Positions 1-5,561 of a DNA stretch of 7,219 nt are shown here, piece after piece (the stretch's first letter is position 1; each line of letters opens with the position of its first letter). Both the position numbers and the translations under genes were made by a program. The stretch comes from Candidatus Parvarchaeota archaeon. GTDB lineage: Archaea > Nanobdellota > Nanobdellia > Parvarchaeales > Parvarchaeaceae. Below the pieces are notes generated by a model. The model saw only the letters and a program-made list of their open reading frames with translations. It was not told where the DNA came from and ran no database searches. The stretch spans positions 1 to 7,219 of the forward strand of contig JAMDDW010000037.1 in NCBI GenBank assembly GCA_023488405.1. The letters are read 5' to 3'.

Positions 1-1664
1 CATTAGGAAGTTCAGGACAAACCATAACAACTACTATTCCAGCATATTCCTCATCAATTGGTTTATCTTTAACTAATGAGTATACTAATCCCGTATATGT
101 TTATTGGGTTAATGTTCGTGCATATCCACCAAACGGAGTTATGCCTTCTGTTAAATTAAATACAATAGTTACGAAACCAATAACTCTGTTTATAAACGGT
201 ATTTCAAACAATAATATTACAATGATTTATGGTAAATATAGTAATTTTACAGTTGAGTCTGATAACCACTATGTTAAACTTTGGAGGGAGATTAATAATT
301 CAGTAGTATCATTAACCAATTTATCCGGCAATATTTCAACATACTATAATCGTTTTGCTGCAGGGAAAATAAAAGTAATCGGAGGCTCTAATTCTACAGG
401 GATAAAGAATGTTTCTTATTATAACATAATAAACAAAGCAGCTCCGATACTTAATTTAGTGTCAAATCCTAACAAAAACTATTCATATAATGGAACTAGC
501 CTTATAGTAAATGCATCAATATCTACTATTGAGAACCAATTAAATGCAAAACTGTATATAAATGGGATTTTTAATCAGACCATAAATAAAAGTACAGTGT
601 TAAATTTAAGTAGTTATGAAGGTAATTACACAATAGTTCTAAATACTAGTGGAAATCAGAATTACACTGCAGATTCTATTACAATAACAAGAGACATTTA
701 TCTGCATTCGCCTTCTTCTCTAAGTGATTACCTGCCGATAAATATAACTAATACTCAGTCTGTTGCTACCCCGGCGCCATTCCAGCAGATGGTAAACTTT
801 TCGTATTCAGGCTACAAGCAGTACATAAATCTAAGCAGCGGTCACCAGTTCCAGAACGTAGAGTTTTTCAATACAACAAATGGAGCATTGATAGACAGTT
901 GGCTTGAAAGCTACACTTCCAGCTATGCCATCTTCTGGATTAAATTGCCAAATGGAATACCTGCTTCTGCAACATTGACTGACATTGCATTAGGTTTCGC
1001 TTCAAATGACACCAATTTATTAAATAATGACACAACGGGGGAGGCTCCACAGCTTTCTCCAACGTACGGTAAATACGATAATGGAGCCAATGTATTCAAT
1101 TTCTATGATAACTTTAAAGGAACTAGTTTGAATATGACTAAATGGGCTATAACTAGTGGCTCTCCCTCAAATTTAGTTGTTAATAACGGACTTGAAATGA
1201 TAAATGGCTCACAAATCCAAAGCAAATTTTTAGTTGCTCCTGGAATACTTGAAGCAAACAATACTTATGTGAGCTCTAATGAAGGTGGTGATGGTTTAGA
1301 GTATAACGTGACAGCGGTTAGTGATTCAAGTATACAAGAAAATAATCAGCCTTATTGGGGTCACGGAAATGTTTATGGAGTATATCAAGGGACGGAAGAG
1401 GACTTAAATTCCAATTTAGCAGATTATACCAGCGGTATATTTGGTTTATGGTGGCTTTCAAACGGCTCTGCGTATGGATATCATAACAATGTAGAAATGG
1501 GTTCGACTACAATTACAAATATACCATACTCTAACTCATATGTGGTATTGTATGCAGGCCCTCATAGCGGAACTGGGTATTCCGATTACACATGGGTTTT
1601 ATCTAGAGCTTATCCTCCAAGAGGGATAATGCCTTCCATTAGCTTTGGCAGAATACTACCGTAA
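1..1664 (+). CDS. Secreted/surface protein with Ig-like and DUF2341 + LamG-like domains (5' partial)
   Basis: The frame is open from the left edge (first whole codon at 3), so the ATG at 141 is internal; 553 residues are visible. Residues 1-50 or so are the tail of one module ending in RAYPPNGVMPS. About 52-145 and 147-232 look like two Ig-like beta domains; the second has the YNG, LYING and NYTADS wording typical of such repeats. Residues 243-371 form a DUF2341-type domain (TNTQSVATPAPFQQM, GEAPQLSPTYGKYDNG, FNFYDNF), followed by a concanavalin/LamG-like region to the end that closes with RAYPPRGIMPS. About 27 N-x-S/T sequons suggest a glycosylated extracellular protein. No C-terminal membrane span is present, so it is released or anchored at the unseen N terminus. 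The exact role (adhesion, envelope or carbohydrate binding) is not shown. The family link is recalled from similar ARMAN-type archaeal proteins. Confidence 0.85.
   Translation, partial: LGSSGQTITTTIPAYSSSIGLSLTNEYTNPVYVYWVNVRAYPPNGVMPSVKLNTIVTKPITLFINGISNNNITMIYGKYSNFTVESDNHYVKLWREINNSVVSLTNLSGNISTYYNRFAAGKIKVIGGSNSTGIKNVSYYNIINKAAPILNLVSNPNKNYSYNGTSLIVNASISTIENQLNAKLYINGIFNQTINKSTVLNLSSYEGNYTIVLNTSGNQNYTADSITITRDIYLHSPSSLSDYLPINITNTQSVATPAPFQQMVNFSYSGYKQYINLSSGHQFQNVEFFNTTNGALIDSWLESYTSSYAIFWIKLPNGIPASATLTDIALGFASNDTNLLNNDTTGEAPQLSPTYGKYDNGANVFNFYDNFKGTSLNMTKWAITSGSPSNLVVNNGLEMINGSQIQSKFLVAPGILEANNTYVSSNEGGDGLEYNVTAVSDSSIQENNQPYWGHGNVYGVYQGTEEDLNSNLADYTSGIFGLWWLSNGSAYGYHNNVEMGSTTITNIPYSNSYVVLYAGPHSGTGYSDYTWVLSRAYPPRGIMPSISFGRILP
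117..149 (+). repeat. Module-end signature, copy 1 (RAYPPNGVMPS)
   Basis: This encodes RAYPPNGVMPS, preceded by VYVYWVNV. It matches the signature at 1605-1637 and marks the end of an earlier DUF2341/LamG-like module that lies mostly to the left of the window. Confidence 0.8.
1605..1637 (+). repeat. Module-end signature, copy 2 (RAYPPRGIMPS)
   Basis: This encodes RAYPPRGIMPS, preceded by YTWVLS, and differs from copy 1 at only two residues of eleven. The protein ends eight residues later, so this module is the last one. Confidence 0.8.
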
Positions 1665-1683
1665 AGCCCTTAAAAATAAATGT

Positions 1684-1694
1684 TTTTAATAAAT
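1684..1694 (+). promoter_or_regulatory. TATA box of dcd
   Basis: The A/T-only box TTTTAATAAAT is centred about 24 bases before the ATG at 1713. That is the archaeal TATA-to-start distance, so the transcript is probably leaderless. This spacing favours 1713 over the ATG at 1680, which would lie upstream of the box. Confidence 0.55.
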
Positions 1695-1712
1695 GGAAGC
1701 ATTCAATTAATT

Positions 1713-2231
1713 ATGGCCGTATTATCACATGATGAAATAATAAAGCTTCTAGATTCCAAGGAATTGAAGATAACTCCTTTGGACAGGAAACAGGTAGGCC
1801 CCGGTTCAGTTGATCTTAGACTAGGTTATGTTTTTCGGGTTTTCAAAAAGATAAATAAGATGGTTGTAGTAGATGATTCAACAGACTACAAGGAATTGAC
1901 AGAGGAAATAAAGATAAAAAAAGGCGAAAGTTTTCTTATTCAGCCTGGAGAACTTGTTCATGCCATAACAATAGAAAAGGTATCACTTCCGCAGAACATT
2001 TCCGCTAGAATCGACGGAAGGTCAAGATTTGCAAGACTAGGCTTATTAACACACATAAGCAGCGGTTTCATGCAGCCAGGCACTTCTGGAAAAATAGTAT
2101 TGGAAATGGCCAATTTATCGCCAATAGCACTGGCTATAAAGCCTTACACTAAAATCTGTCAGATTGTATTTGAAGAGTTAAAAGGAAAGGCAAAATACGC
2201 CGGAAAATTTACAAATCAAAGCAGACCTTAA
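1713..2231 (+). CDS. dcd: dCTP deaminase (Dcd/dUTPase superfamily)
   Basis: This 172-residue cytosolic enzyme deaminates dCTP to dUTP, the precursor of dUMP and dTTP. It begins MAVLSHDEIIKLL, like other Dcd proteins, which with the TATA spacing argues against an ATG 33 bases upstream. Visible signatures are VGPGSVDLRLG (28-38), the core DGRSRFARLG (101-110) with Ser104 and Arg108, and KIVLE with Glu131. These three correspond to the E. coli active-site trio Ser111, Arg115 and Glu138. The C terminus KYAGKFTNQ matches the substrate-closing tail of the family. The loop after the core reads HISSGFMQPG, with SS where E. coli has TA and Q where DPG is usual. Some archaeal relatives are bifunctional and also hydrolyse dUTP; the sequence alone does not decide. 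No separate dUTPase is in the window. Confidence 0.93.
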   Translation: MAVLSHDEIIKLLDSKELKITPLDRKQVGPGSVDLRLGYVFRVFKKINKMVVVDDSTDYKELTEEIKIKKGESFLIQPGELVHAITIEKVSLPQNISARIDGRSRFARLGLLTHISSGFMQPGTSGKIVLEMANLSPIALAIKPYTKICQIVFEELKGKAKYAGKFTNQSRP

Positions 2232-2271
2232 TAAATTCAAATAAATGATACTCAGCCAGTTTTTCGAATTC

Positions 2272-2367
2272 TCAAACCTTTGAGGCAAGGGAATTGTTTC
2301 TAAGTATTATGGCTATAAGTATCAATAAGTACAAAACCGCTGCACCTACCAAAACTATGCTTGACAT
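2272..2367 (-). CDS. Small single-span membrane protein, 31 residues
   Basis: An ATG at 2367 reads 31 codons to a TGA at 2274-2272. The product has a short N terminus, one hydrophobic span at about residues 4-22 (IVLVGAAVLYLLILIAIIL), then a polar basic tail RNNSLASKV. A Shine-Dalgarno sequence GAGGGG (2381-2376) lies eight bases before the ATG, well matched to archaeal 16S rRNA. Possible TATA boxes on this strand lie at about 2447-2456 and 2401-2411, which would give leaders of roughly 58 or 15 bases. It lies downstream of endonuclease III on the same strand and runs toward dcd. I recognise no family. The RBS, the clean span and the exact fit between genes support it, but at this length chance cannot be excluded. 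Confidence 0.55.
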   Translation of the reverse strand: MSSIVLVGAAVLYLLILIAIILRNNSLASKV

Positions 2368-2375
2368 ATTTTCAT

Positions 2376-2381
2376 CCCCTC
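2376..2381 (-). promoter_or_regulatory. Shine-Dalgarno site of the 31-residue membrane protein
   Basis: GAGGGG on the minus strand, eight bases upstream of the ATG at 2367. It is one of only two strong SD sites seen in the window and decides this start. The nearer ATG at 2375 gives only a six-codon frame. Confidence 0.55.
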
Positions 2382-2464
2382 ACTCTATAATAGAAGACAA
2401 CTTACATAAATACTTTTTGCTTTTTTTCTCTCTTTTGCATGATGAAATTATATATTTTGGATTA

Positions 2465-2485
2465 TTCACTGTATTATTAAGTGAA
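2465..2485 (-). other. Small hairpin just after the endonuclease III gene
   Basis: Six-base perfect arms TTCACT and AGTGAA are separated by nine bases, 13 bases beyond the nth stop. It could assist 3'-end formation, but no T-run follows on the minus strand, so I do not call it a terminator. Confidence 0.3.
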
Positions 2486-2497
2486 AAATGATTAGTA

Positions 2498-3145
2498 CTA
2501 CACTCCGTTTTTAGGGCACAGATCTTTTATAGGGCATATCTCGCATTTCGGCTTTGTAGATTGGCAGATCCGATGGCCATGTTCCTTTAGTACATAAGCA
2601 AAGTTCTTCCAGTATTTTTTGTTAACAATGCCTTTAAGGTCATTTTCTATTTCATCCGGCTTATTGCTTTTGCTTAATCCTATCCTATAAGAAAGCTTTA
2701 TTACCCAAGTGTCTACAGGAATGCCTTCCACTATGTTGAATGCATTTATCAAAATAGTATTTGCCGTTTTTCTGCCTACTCCTGGTAATGAAAGCAGCTC
2801 ATCCATTTTATTTGGTATTTTTCCACCGTACTTTTCACTTATTATCTTACAGCAGCTTATTATGTGCTTTACTTTGTTTTCTGCAAAGCTAACTCTCTTT
2901 ACATAACTTAACAGTTTCTGAGGATCCGCTTCTGAAAAATCCTTTACTGTTCTATATTTTTTGAAAAGTTCAGGAGTTAATTCATTCACAACCGTATCCT
3001 TCGTCTGTGCAGATAGTATTGCAGCAACTAAAAGCTGTAACGGCCCGTTGAAATTAAGGTAGTATTTTACGTTTCTGTAACTGCTTTCAAGTATTTCTAT
3101 TGCTTTTTCCGCCTTTTGTTTATCAAGTAAAATGAATTCCGTCAT
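2498..3145 (-). CDS. nth: Endonuclease III, iron-sulfur DNA glycosylase/AP lyase
   Basis: The 215-residue protein removes oxidised pyrimidines from DNA and nicks the resulting abasic site (base excision repair). The helix-hairpin-helix is LPGVGRKTAN (120-129), with catalytic Lys126. The catalytic Asp145 lies in VDTW. The C terminus carries a [4Fe-4S] ligand set with canonical C-x6-C-x2-C-x5-C spacing: Cys194, Cys201, Cys204 and Cys210. The N-terminal LLVAAILSAQTKD (38-50) is also typical. The length is normal for the family. One oddity is Trp147 where most relatives have His (VDTH). The gene is divergent from the peroxiredoxin with only 35 bases between start codons. The MutY branch is less likely given the overall Nth wording. 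Confidence 0.95.
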   Translation of the reverse strand: MTEFILLDKQKAEKAIEILESSYRNVKYYLNFNGPLQLLVAAILSAQTKDTVVNELTPELFKKYRTVKDFSEADPQKLLSYVKRVSFAENKVKHIISCCKIISEKYGGKIPNKMDELLSLPGVGRKTANTILINAFNIVEGIPVDTWVIKLSYRIGLSKSNKPDEIENDLKGIVNKKYWKNFAYVLKEHGHRICQSTKPKCEICPIKDLCPKNGV

Positions 3146-3152
3146 ATAATCC

Positions 3153-3159
3153 TTATATA
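3153..3159 (+). promoter_or_regulatory. TATA box of the peroxiredoxin gene
   Basis: TTATATA is centred about 25 bases before the ATG at 3181. It supports a leaderless start there rather than at the ATG at 3175. It lies inside the region that must also carry the nth promoter. Confidence 0.6.
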
Positions 3160-3169
3160 CTCGTTTTTC

Positions 3170-3176
3170 TTTATAT
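3170..3176 (-). promoter_or_regulatory. TATA box of nth
   Basis: ATATAAA on the minus strand is centred about 28 bases upstream of the nth ATG at 3145, predicting a leaderless or near-leaderless transcript. It lies between the peroxiredoxin TATA box and the peroxiredoxin start codon. Confidence 0.55.
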
Positions 3177-3180
3177 GTAT

Positions 3181-3624
3181 ATGGAAGTCAAAGAAGGAGA
3201 GATGTTTCCTGATTTTAGGCTTAAAGCAGACGATGGAAAAGAAGTTTCTTTGTCTGATTTAAAGGGCAAAAAGAGTGTTGTGTATTTCTACCCCAAGGAC
3301 GATACTCCTGGATGTACAAAAGAGGCATGCAGTTTTAGGGACAATATCAATTCCTTTAAATCTTTGGGAATTCCAGTGTTTGGAATAAGCGTTGACAGCA
3401 TCGAATCACATAAAAAATTCAAAGGTAAATATTCTATTCCATTTATATTATTAAGCGATTCTGATAAAAAAATCGTCACAAAGCTTGGTATAAAATCTCT
3501 GACAGGAACCGCTTCAAGGGTTACATTTATCTTAGATGAAGACGGCAAAATCCTGAAGGTATACCTGAAGGTTTCCCCAGATAAGCACGCAGAAGAGATT
3601 TTGGCGTTTCTTAAAAAGGAATAA
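3181..3624 (+). CDS. bcp: Peroxiredoxin, Bcp/PrxQ type
   Basis: This 147-residue thiol peroxidase reduces hydrogen peroxide and organic hydroperoxides in the cytosol, with electrons normally from a thioredoxin-like donor. The signature YFYPKDDTPGCTKEAC holds the peroxidatic Cys45 and the resolving Cys50, the C-x4-C arrangement of atypical two-cysteine PrxQ. Thr42 and Arg113 complete the usual active-site set. FILDEDGKI (116-124) is the normal thioredoxin-fold strand and turn. ATGs at 3175 and 3181 are both possible (MYMEVKEG or MEVKEG); I chose 3181 because it sits 25 bases from the TATA box. The gene is divergent from nth, and pairing peroxide removal with oxidative-damage repair is sensible, though co-regulation is inferred. 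Confidence 0.95.
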   Translation: MEVKEGEMFPDFRLKADDGKEVSLSDLKGKKSVVYFYPKDDTPGCTKEACSFRDNINSFKSLGIPVFGISVDSIESHKKFKGKYSIPFILLSDSDKKIVTKLGIKSLTGTASRVTFILDEDGKILKVYLKVSPDKHAEEILAFLKKE

Positions 3625-3637
3625 ACACCAAGTAAAA

Positions 3638-3646
3638 CTATAAATA
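3638..3646 (+). promoter_or_regulatory. TATA box of membrane pair 1
   Basis: CTATAAATA is centred about 26 bases before the ATG at 3668, predicting a leaderless transcript covering both genes of the pair. Confidence 0.6.
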
Positions 3647-3667
3647 AACTCAATTAATAAAGATATT

Positions 3668-4033
3668 ATGCTAAACATAGCTTACACAGTGATATTCGCT
3701 GTGCTTTTTGTAGGCGGAATAGTCAGTTCAGTTTTTTCAGGCATAACTTTCTTCGCCATTTTCAAGCACAGAAAAGACAAGGCACCATTGACTTCTTTCT
3801 TTCTAAATAAAGATTCAGCTACAAAGGAGTTAAACATGTTTATTTATCCTGCATCGATGCTTTTTTTAACAGGGTTATTCACATTTATCCAAAAGCTACT
3901 TAACAATTATCCTTCTTTGTACACCATTGATCAAGTTTTCTTCTATCTTGCTTATCTTTTTGGGATAGCTGCGTTGTTTGTTGTTGTATACATATCATTT
4001 CGCTGGTTCAAGCTTTTTAGGAGGTTTGTATGA
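3668..4033 (+). CDS. Small three-span membrane protein A1 (unknown family)
   Basis: I do not recognise this 121-residue protein. Hydrophobic spans lie at about residues 5-32, 57-78 and 88-112. The loop after span 1 is basic and contains KHRKDKAPL (33-41) followed by LNKDS (46-50). The tail RWFKLFRRFV is also basic. The positive-inside rule gives N terminus outside, loop 1 and C terminus inside. The stop overlaps the start of the next gene (ATGA), so A1 and B1 are almost certainly co-translated and probably interact. The same loop motif recurs in A2 (4890-5237), the first gene of a second pair on the other side of the SpeD-family gene. No catalytic or metal-binding motif is visible. A sensor, transporter accessory or lipid-related role would be a guess. 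Confidence 0.85.
   Translation: MLNIAYTVIFAVLFVGGIVSSVFSGITFFAIFKHRKDKAPLTSFFLNKDSATKELNMFIYPASMLFLTGLFTFIQKLLNNYPSLYTIDQVFFYLAYLFGIAALFVVVYISFRWFKLFRRFV
4019..4024 (+). promoter_or_regulatory. Shine-Dalgarno site of membrane protein B1
   Basis: AGGAGG, five bases before the ATG at 4030 and inside the end of A1. It supports coupled translation of the downstream gene and contrasts with the leaderless first genes of this window. Confidence 0.75.
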
Positions 4034-4335
4034 ATATTGACTTTATATACGGAATTATTTCATTGATTTTAGGAGCATTGATGCTGTTGTTTATAATAAT
4101 GTTAAGAAAGAAGCTGCATAAAAATCCAACCTTGTTTTTATCTTCATTTTACATTAAAAAGTACAAGCAATTTGCATTCGTGTTCTTCTTCTTGACTACT
4201 GTTGTTTTAGCGATAAATTATGGGGTAACTACATTTGTTTCATTAAGTAATCCCACAACTTTAATATGGGAATACGGTAACATCGTATTGTTTACTGCTC
4301 TTACTTTGTTTTTCCTCTTTATGTCTTTATCTTAA
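4030..4335 (+). CDS. Small three-span membrane protein B1 (unknown family)
   Basis: The 101-residue protein has hydrophobic spans at about 5-25, 48-70 and 82-101. The loop between spans 1 and 2 is strongly basic (RKKLHKNP at 26-33, IKKYK at 42-46) and so predicted cytoplasmic. It starts within the stop of A1 (ATGA) behind a strong AGGAGG. The K-N-P after span 1 also occurs in B2 (YKNPLKA) and resembles the K-A-P/K-T-P of A1 and A2, so A and B may be distant homologues that assemble together. Its TAA stop interlocks with the stop of the convergent SpeD-family gene. I recognise no known domain. Confidence 0.82.
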   Translation: MNIDFIYGIISLILGALMLLFIIMLRKKLHKNPTLFLSSFYIKKYKQFAFVFFFLTTVVLAINYGVTTFVSLSNPTTLIWEYGNIVLFTALTLFFLFMSLS

Positions 4336-4778
4336 AAGTCATTAAATACTTTAGCTTCATTTTCGCTTGAAGGGTTGCTTCTGTCTGCGCTGAAAACTTT
4401 GTAGCTTTTAGGCTTCATCATTGAAACAATGTAGTCGAATGCAAGTGCGGGGTTGCTTTCGTTTCCGCAGGAATATATGTCAACGGTAGCATACCTGCTT
4501 TCCGGCCACGTATGCAATGATATGTGACTTTCAACTATTAACGCTATTATTGATACTCCTCCAATATCCGGAGAATTTATTGTATTAAATTGTCTTTCCA
4601 TTATGTCGATTATATGGAGGTTACCCGCGTTTGCTGCAGCTATTACCGATTCTTTAAGATATTCAAGGTTTTTCAGAATAGAATCATCTACATCGTATAG
4701 ATTACCAAAAACATGCTTCCCTATTACTGGAACCAAATTGCTTTCGAACAAACCCACTTTTTTGCTGCTTTTTCTCAT
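4332..4778 (-). CDS. speD: SpeD-family pyruvoyl decarboxylase (S-adenosylmethionine or arginine decarboxylase proenzyme)
   Basis: The 148-residue proenzyme self-cleaves at Glu83-Ser84 in ESHISLHTWPE, turning Ser84 into the pyruvoyl cofactor. His89 and Cys104 have exactly the spacing of Ser63, His68 and Cys83 of Thermotoga AdoMetDC, so all three processing and catalytic residues are present. GKHVFGNLYDVD (20-31) is the usual N-terminal start of the fold and follows an extra 19 residues. Two substrates are known in this family: S-adenosylmethionine, giving the aminopropyl donor for spermidine, and arginine in crenarchaeal paralogues, giving agmatine. The N-terminal extension and ADRS near the C terminus leave arginine open. 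No other polyamine gene is in the window. It lies between two copies of a membrane-protein pair, on the opposite strand. Confidence 0.93.
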   Translation of the reverse strand: MRKSSKKVGLFESNLVPVIGKHVFGNLYDVDDSILKNLEYLKESVIAAANAGNLHIIDIMERQFNTINSPDIGGVSIIALIVESHISLHTWPESRYATVDIYSCGNESNPALAFDYIVSMMKPKSYKVFSADRSNPSSENEAKVFNDF

Positions 4779-4799
4779 TGATTATTATTGAACAATTCT

Positions 4800-4807
4800 A
4801 TTTAAAT
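4800..4807 (-). promoter_or_regulatory. TATA box of the SpeD-family gene
   Basis: The palindromic ATTTAAAT is centred about 25-26 bases upstream of the ATG at 4778 on the minus strand, predicting a leaderless transcript. Confidence 0.6.
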
Positions 4808-4861
4808 AATTATCTATTTAGAGTAGCTAAATTTTATTGAAAATAAACAAAACAAAAATAC

Positions 4862-4870
4862 TTTTATATT
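4862..4870 (+). promoter_or_regulatory. TATA box of membrane pair 2
   Basis: TTTTATATT is centred about 24 bases before the ATG at 4890. The 111 bases between the two divergent starts hold this promoter and that of the SpeD-family gene. Confidence 0.55.
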
Positions 4871-4889
4871 CATGTTAGATTTATAGATT

Positions 4890-5237
4890 ATGGTATTATA
4901 CGAAGATTTTCATTTTTACTGGGTAGTATTCGAAGTAGTGAACGGTTTAATCATCTCAATTCTAAGTGCAATAAATATTTATGTGCTTTACAAACACCGG
5001 CAAGATAAAACTCCTCTGGTCAGATGGGCATTAAATGAGAAGGATTCAAAGAATAACTTCTCGGTTCTTTTATCTGCTTCTATTTTATTTATTATTGTTT
5101 TTGTGGTCTATTCTTTTGGTTCAGTTACTAACAGCGAATCCATCAAAATGGCTGCAGAACTTTTAGGAACTTTTACATACCTGTTGGTCAGCTACGTTAT
5201 AATTGGCTGGTCTAAGGTTTTTGTGGGGTATCTATGA
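4890..5237 (+). CDS. Small three-span membrane protein A2, paralogue of A1
   Basis: The 115-residue protein has hydrophobic spans at about 10-34, 57-76 and 88-107. The basic loop after span 1 has KHRQDKTPL (35-43) and LNEKDS (48-53), closely matching KHRKDKAPL and LNKDS of A1 at the same place. The terminal WSKVF of A2 resembles RWFKLF of A1. Codons in the shared motif differ at many third positions, so the duplication is old. It overlaps B2 by four bases, repeating the A1-B1 arrangement. Predicted topology is N-out, loop-in. The function is unknown; conservation is concentrated in the cytoplasmic loop, which may be the functional or binding part. Confidence 0.85.
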   Translation: MVLYEDFHFYWVVFEVVNGLIISILSAINIYVLYKHRQDKTPLVRWALNEKDSKNNFSVLLSASILFIIVFVVYSFGSVTNSESIKMAAELLGTFTYLLVSYVIIGWSKVFVGYL

Positions 5238-5554
5238 TGAACAGCGGGTTTTATGAAGCAATTGCTATTGCATTTATAGGTGTACTGATAGCTTTGTCTG
5301 TGATAAGATTTACGGCGGCATTTTATAAAAATCCTTTGAAAGCAGTTCAACTAATAAGGCTTGACAAAAATTCCATTACAGTCTTCATAATATTCCTCGC
5401 AATGAATTTTATCTTTTTGGCAGGTTATCTGTTGCAGTTATTTAATTCTTTAAATAATTCCGATTTATTGGGCATATTAGTTTATGCTTTAGGTACTTCA
5501 TTTTTCTTTTTTGCTCTTACGAGTATCATATCAAAAAAATACGAACTAGATTAA
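5234..5554 (+). CDS. Small three-span membrane protein B2, paralogue of B1
   Basis: The 106-residue protein has hydrophobic spans at about 8-27, 48-70 and 78-99. The cytoplasmic loop has YKNPLKAVQLIRLDK (31-45), whose K-N-P aligns with B1 and whose K-x-P-L-x4-L-x3-D matches A2 exactly in spacing (Lys32, Pro34, Leu35, Leu40, Asp44 against Lys40, Pro42, Leu43, Leu48, Asp52). The start overlaps the A2 stop as ATGATG, so 5234 or 5237 could be used; GGGG at 5225-5228 is a weak ribosome binding site. The gene ends only seven bases before the inferred right end of the tnpB element, which did not disrupt it. The function is unknown. Confidence 0.82.
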   Translation: MMNSGFYEAIAIAFIGVLIALSVIRFTAAFYKNPLKAVQLIRLDKNSITVFIIFLAMNFIFLAGYLLQLFNSLNNSDLLGILVYALGTSFFFFALTSIISKKYELD

Positions 5555-5561
5555 TTTTGGT
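5542..5561 (-). other. Presumed omega-RNA guide / element flank
   Basis: On the minus strand this is the sequence directly after the conserved TTCAC end of the element. In IS605-type elements the omega RNA runs past the right end and uses the flank as guide. Here that would be ACCAAAATTAATCTAGTTCG, antisense to the last codons of B2. Confidence 0.4.

Noticed and set aside
141..143. ATG at 141 as the start of the surface-protein gene
   Set aside because: The frame is open back to the first base and the residues before 141 belong to the repeated RAYPP module, so this Met is internal.
2386..2460. T-rich region considered as a terminator or small RNA gene
   Set aside because: The runs are broken, no stable stem precedes them, and the region is needed for promoter elements of the small minus-strand gene.
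2294..2491. Plus-strand frame of 65 codons between dcd and nth
   Set aside because: It has no SD or well-placed TATA box, is antisense to the better-supported small membrane gene, and has a low-complexity Phe/Leu-rich end produced by a T-rich stretch.
3288..3653. Minus-strand frame of 121 codons opposite the peroxiredoxin gene
   Set aside because: It is the antisense shadow of a gene with clear catalytic motifs, has no family features, and lacks a promoter or RBS.
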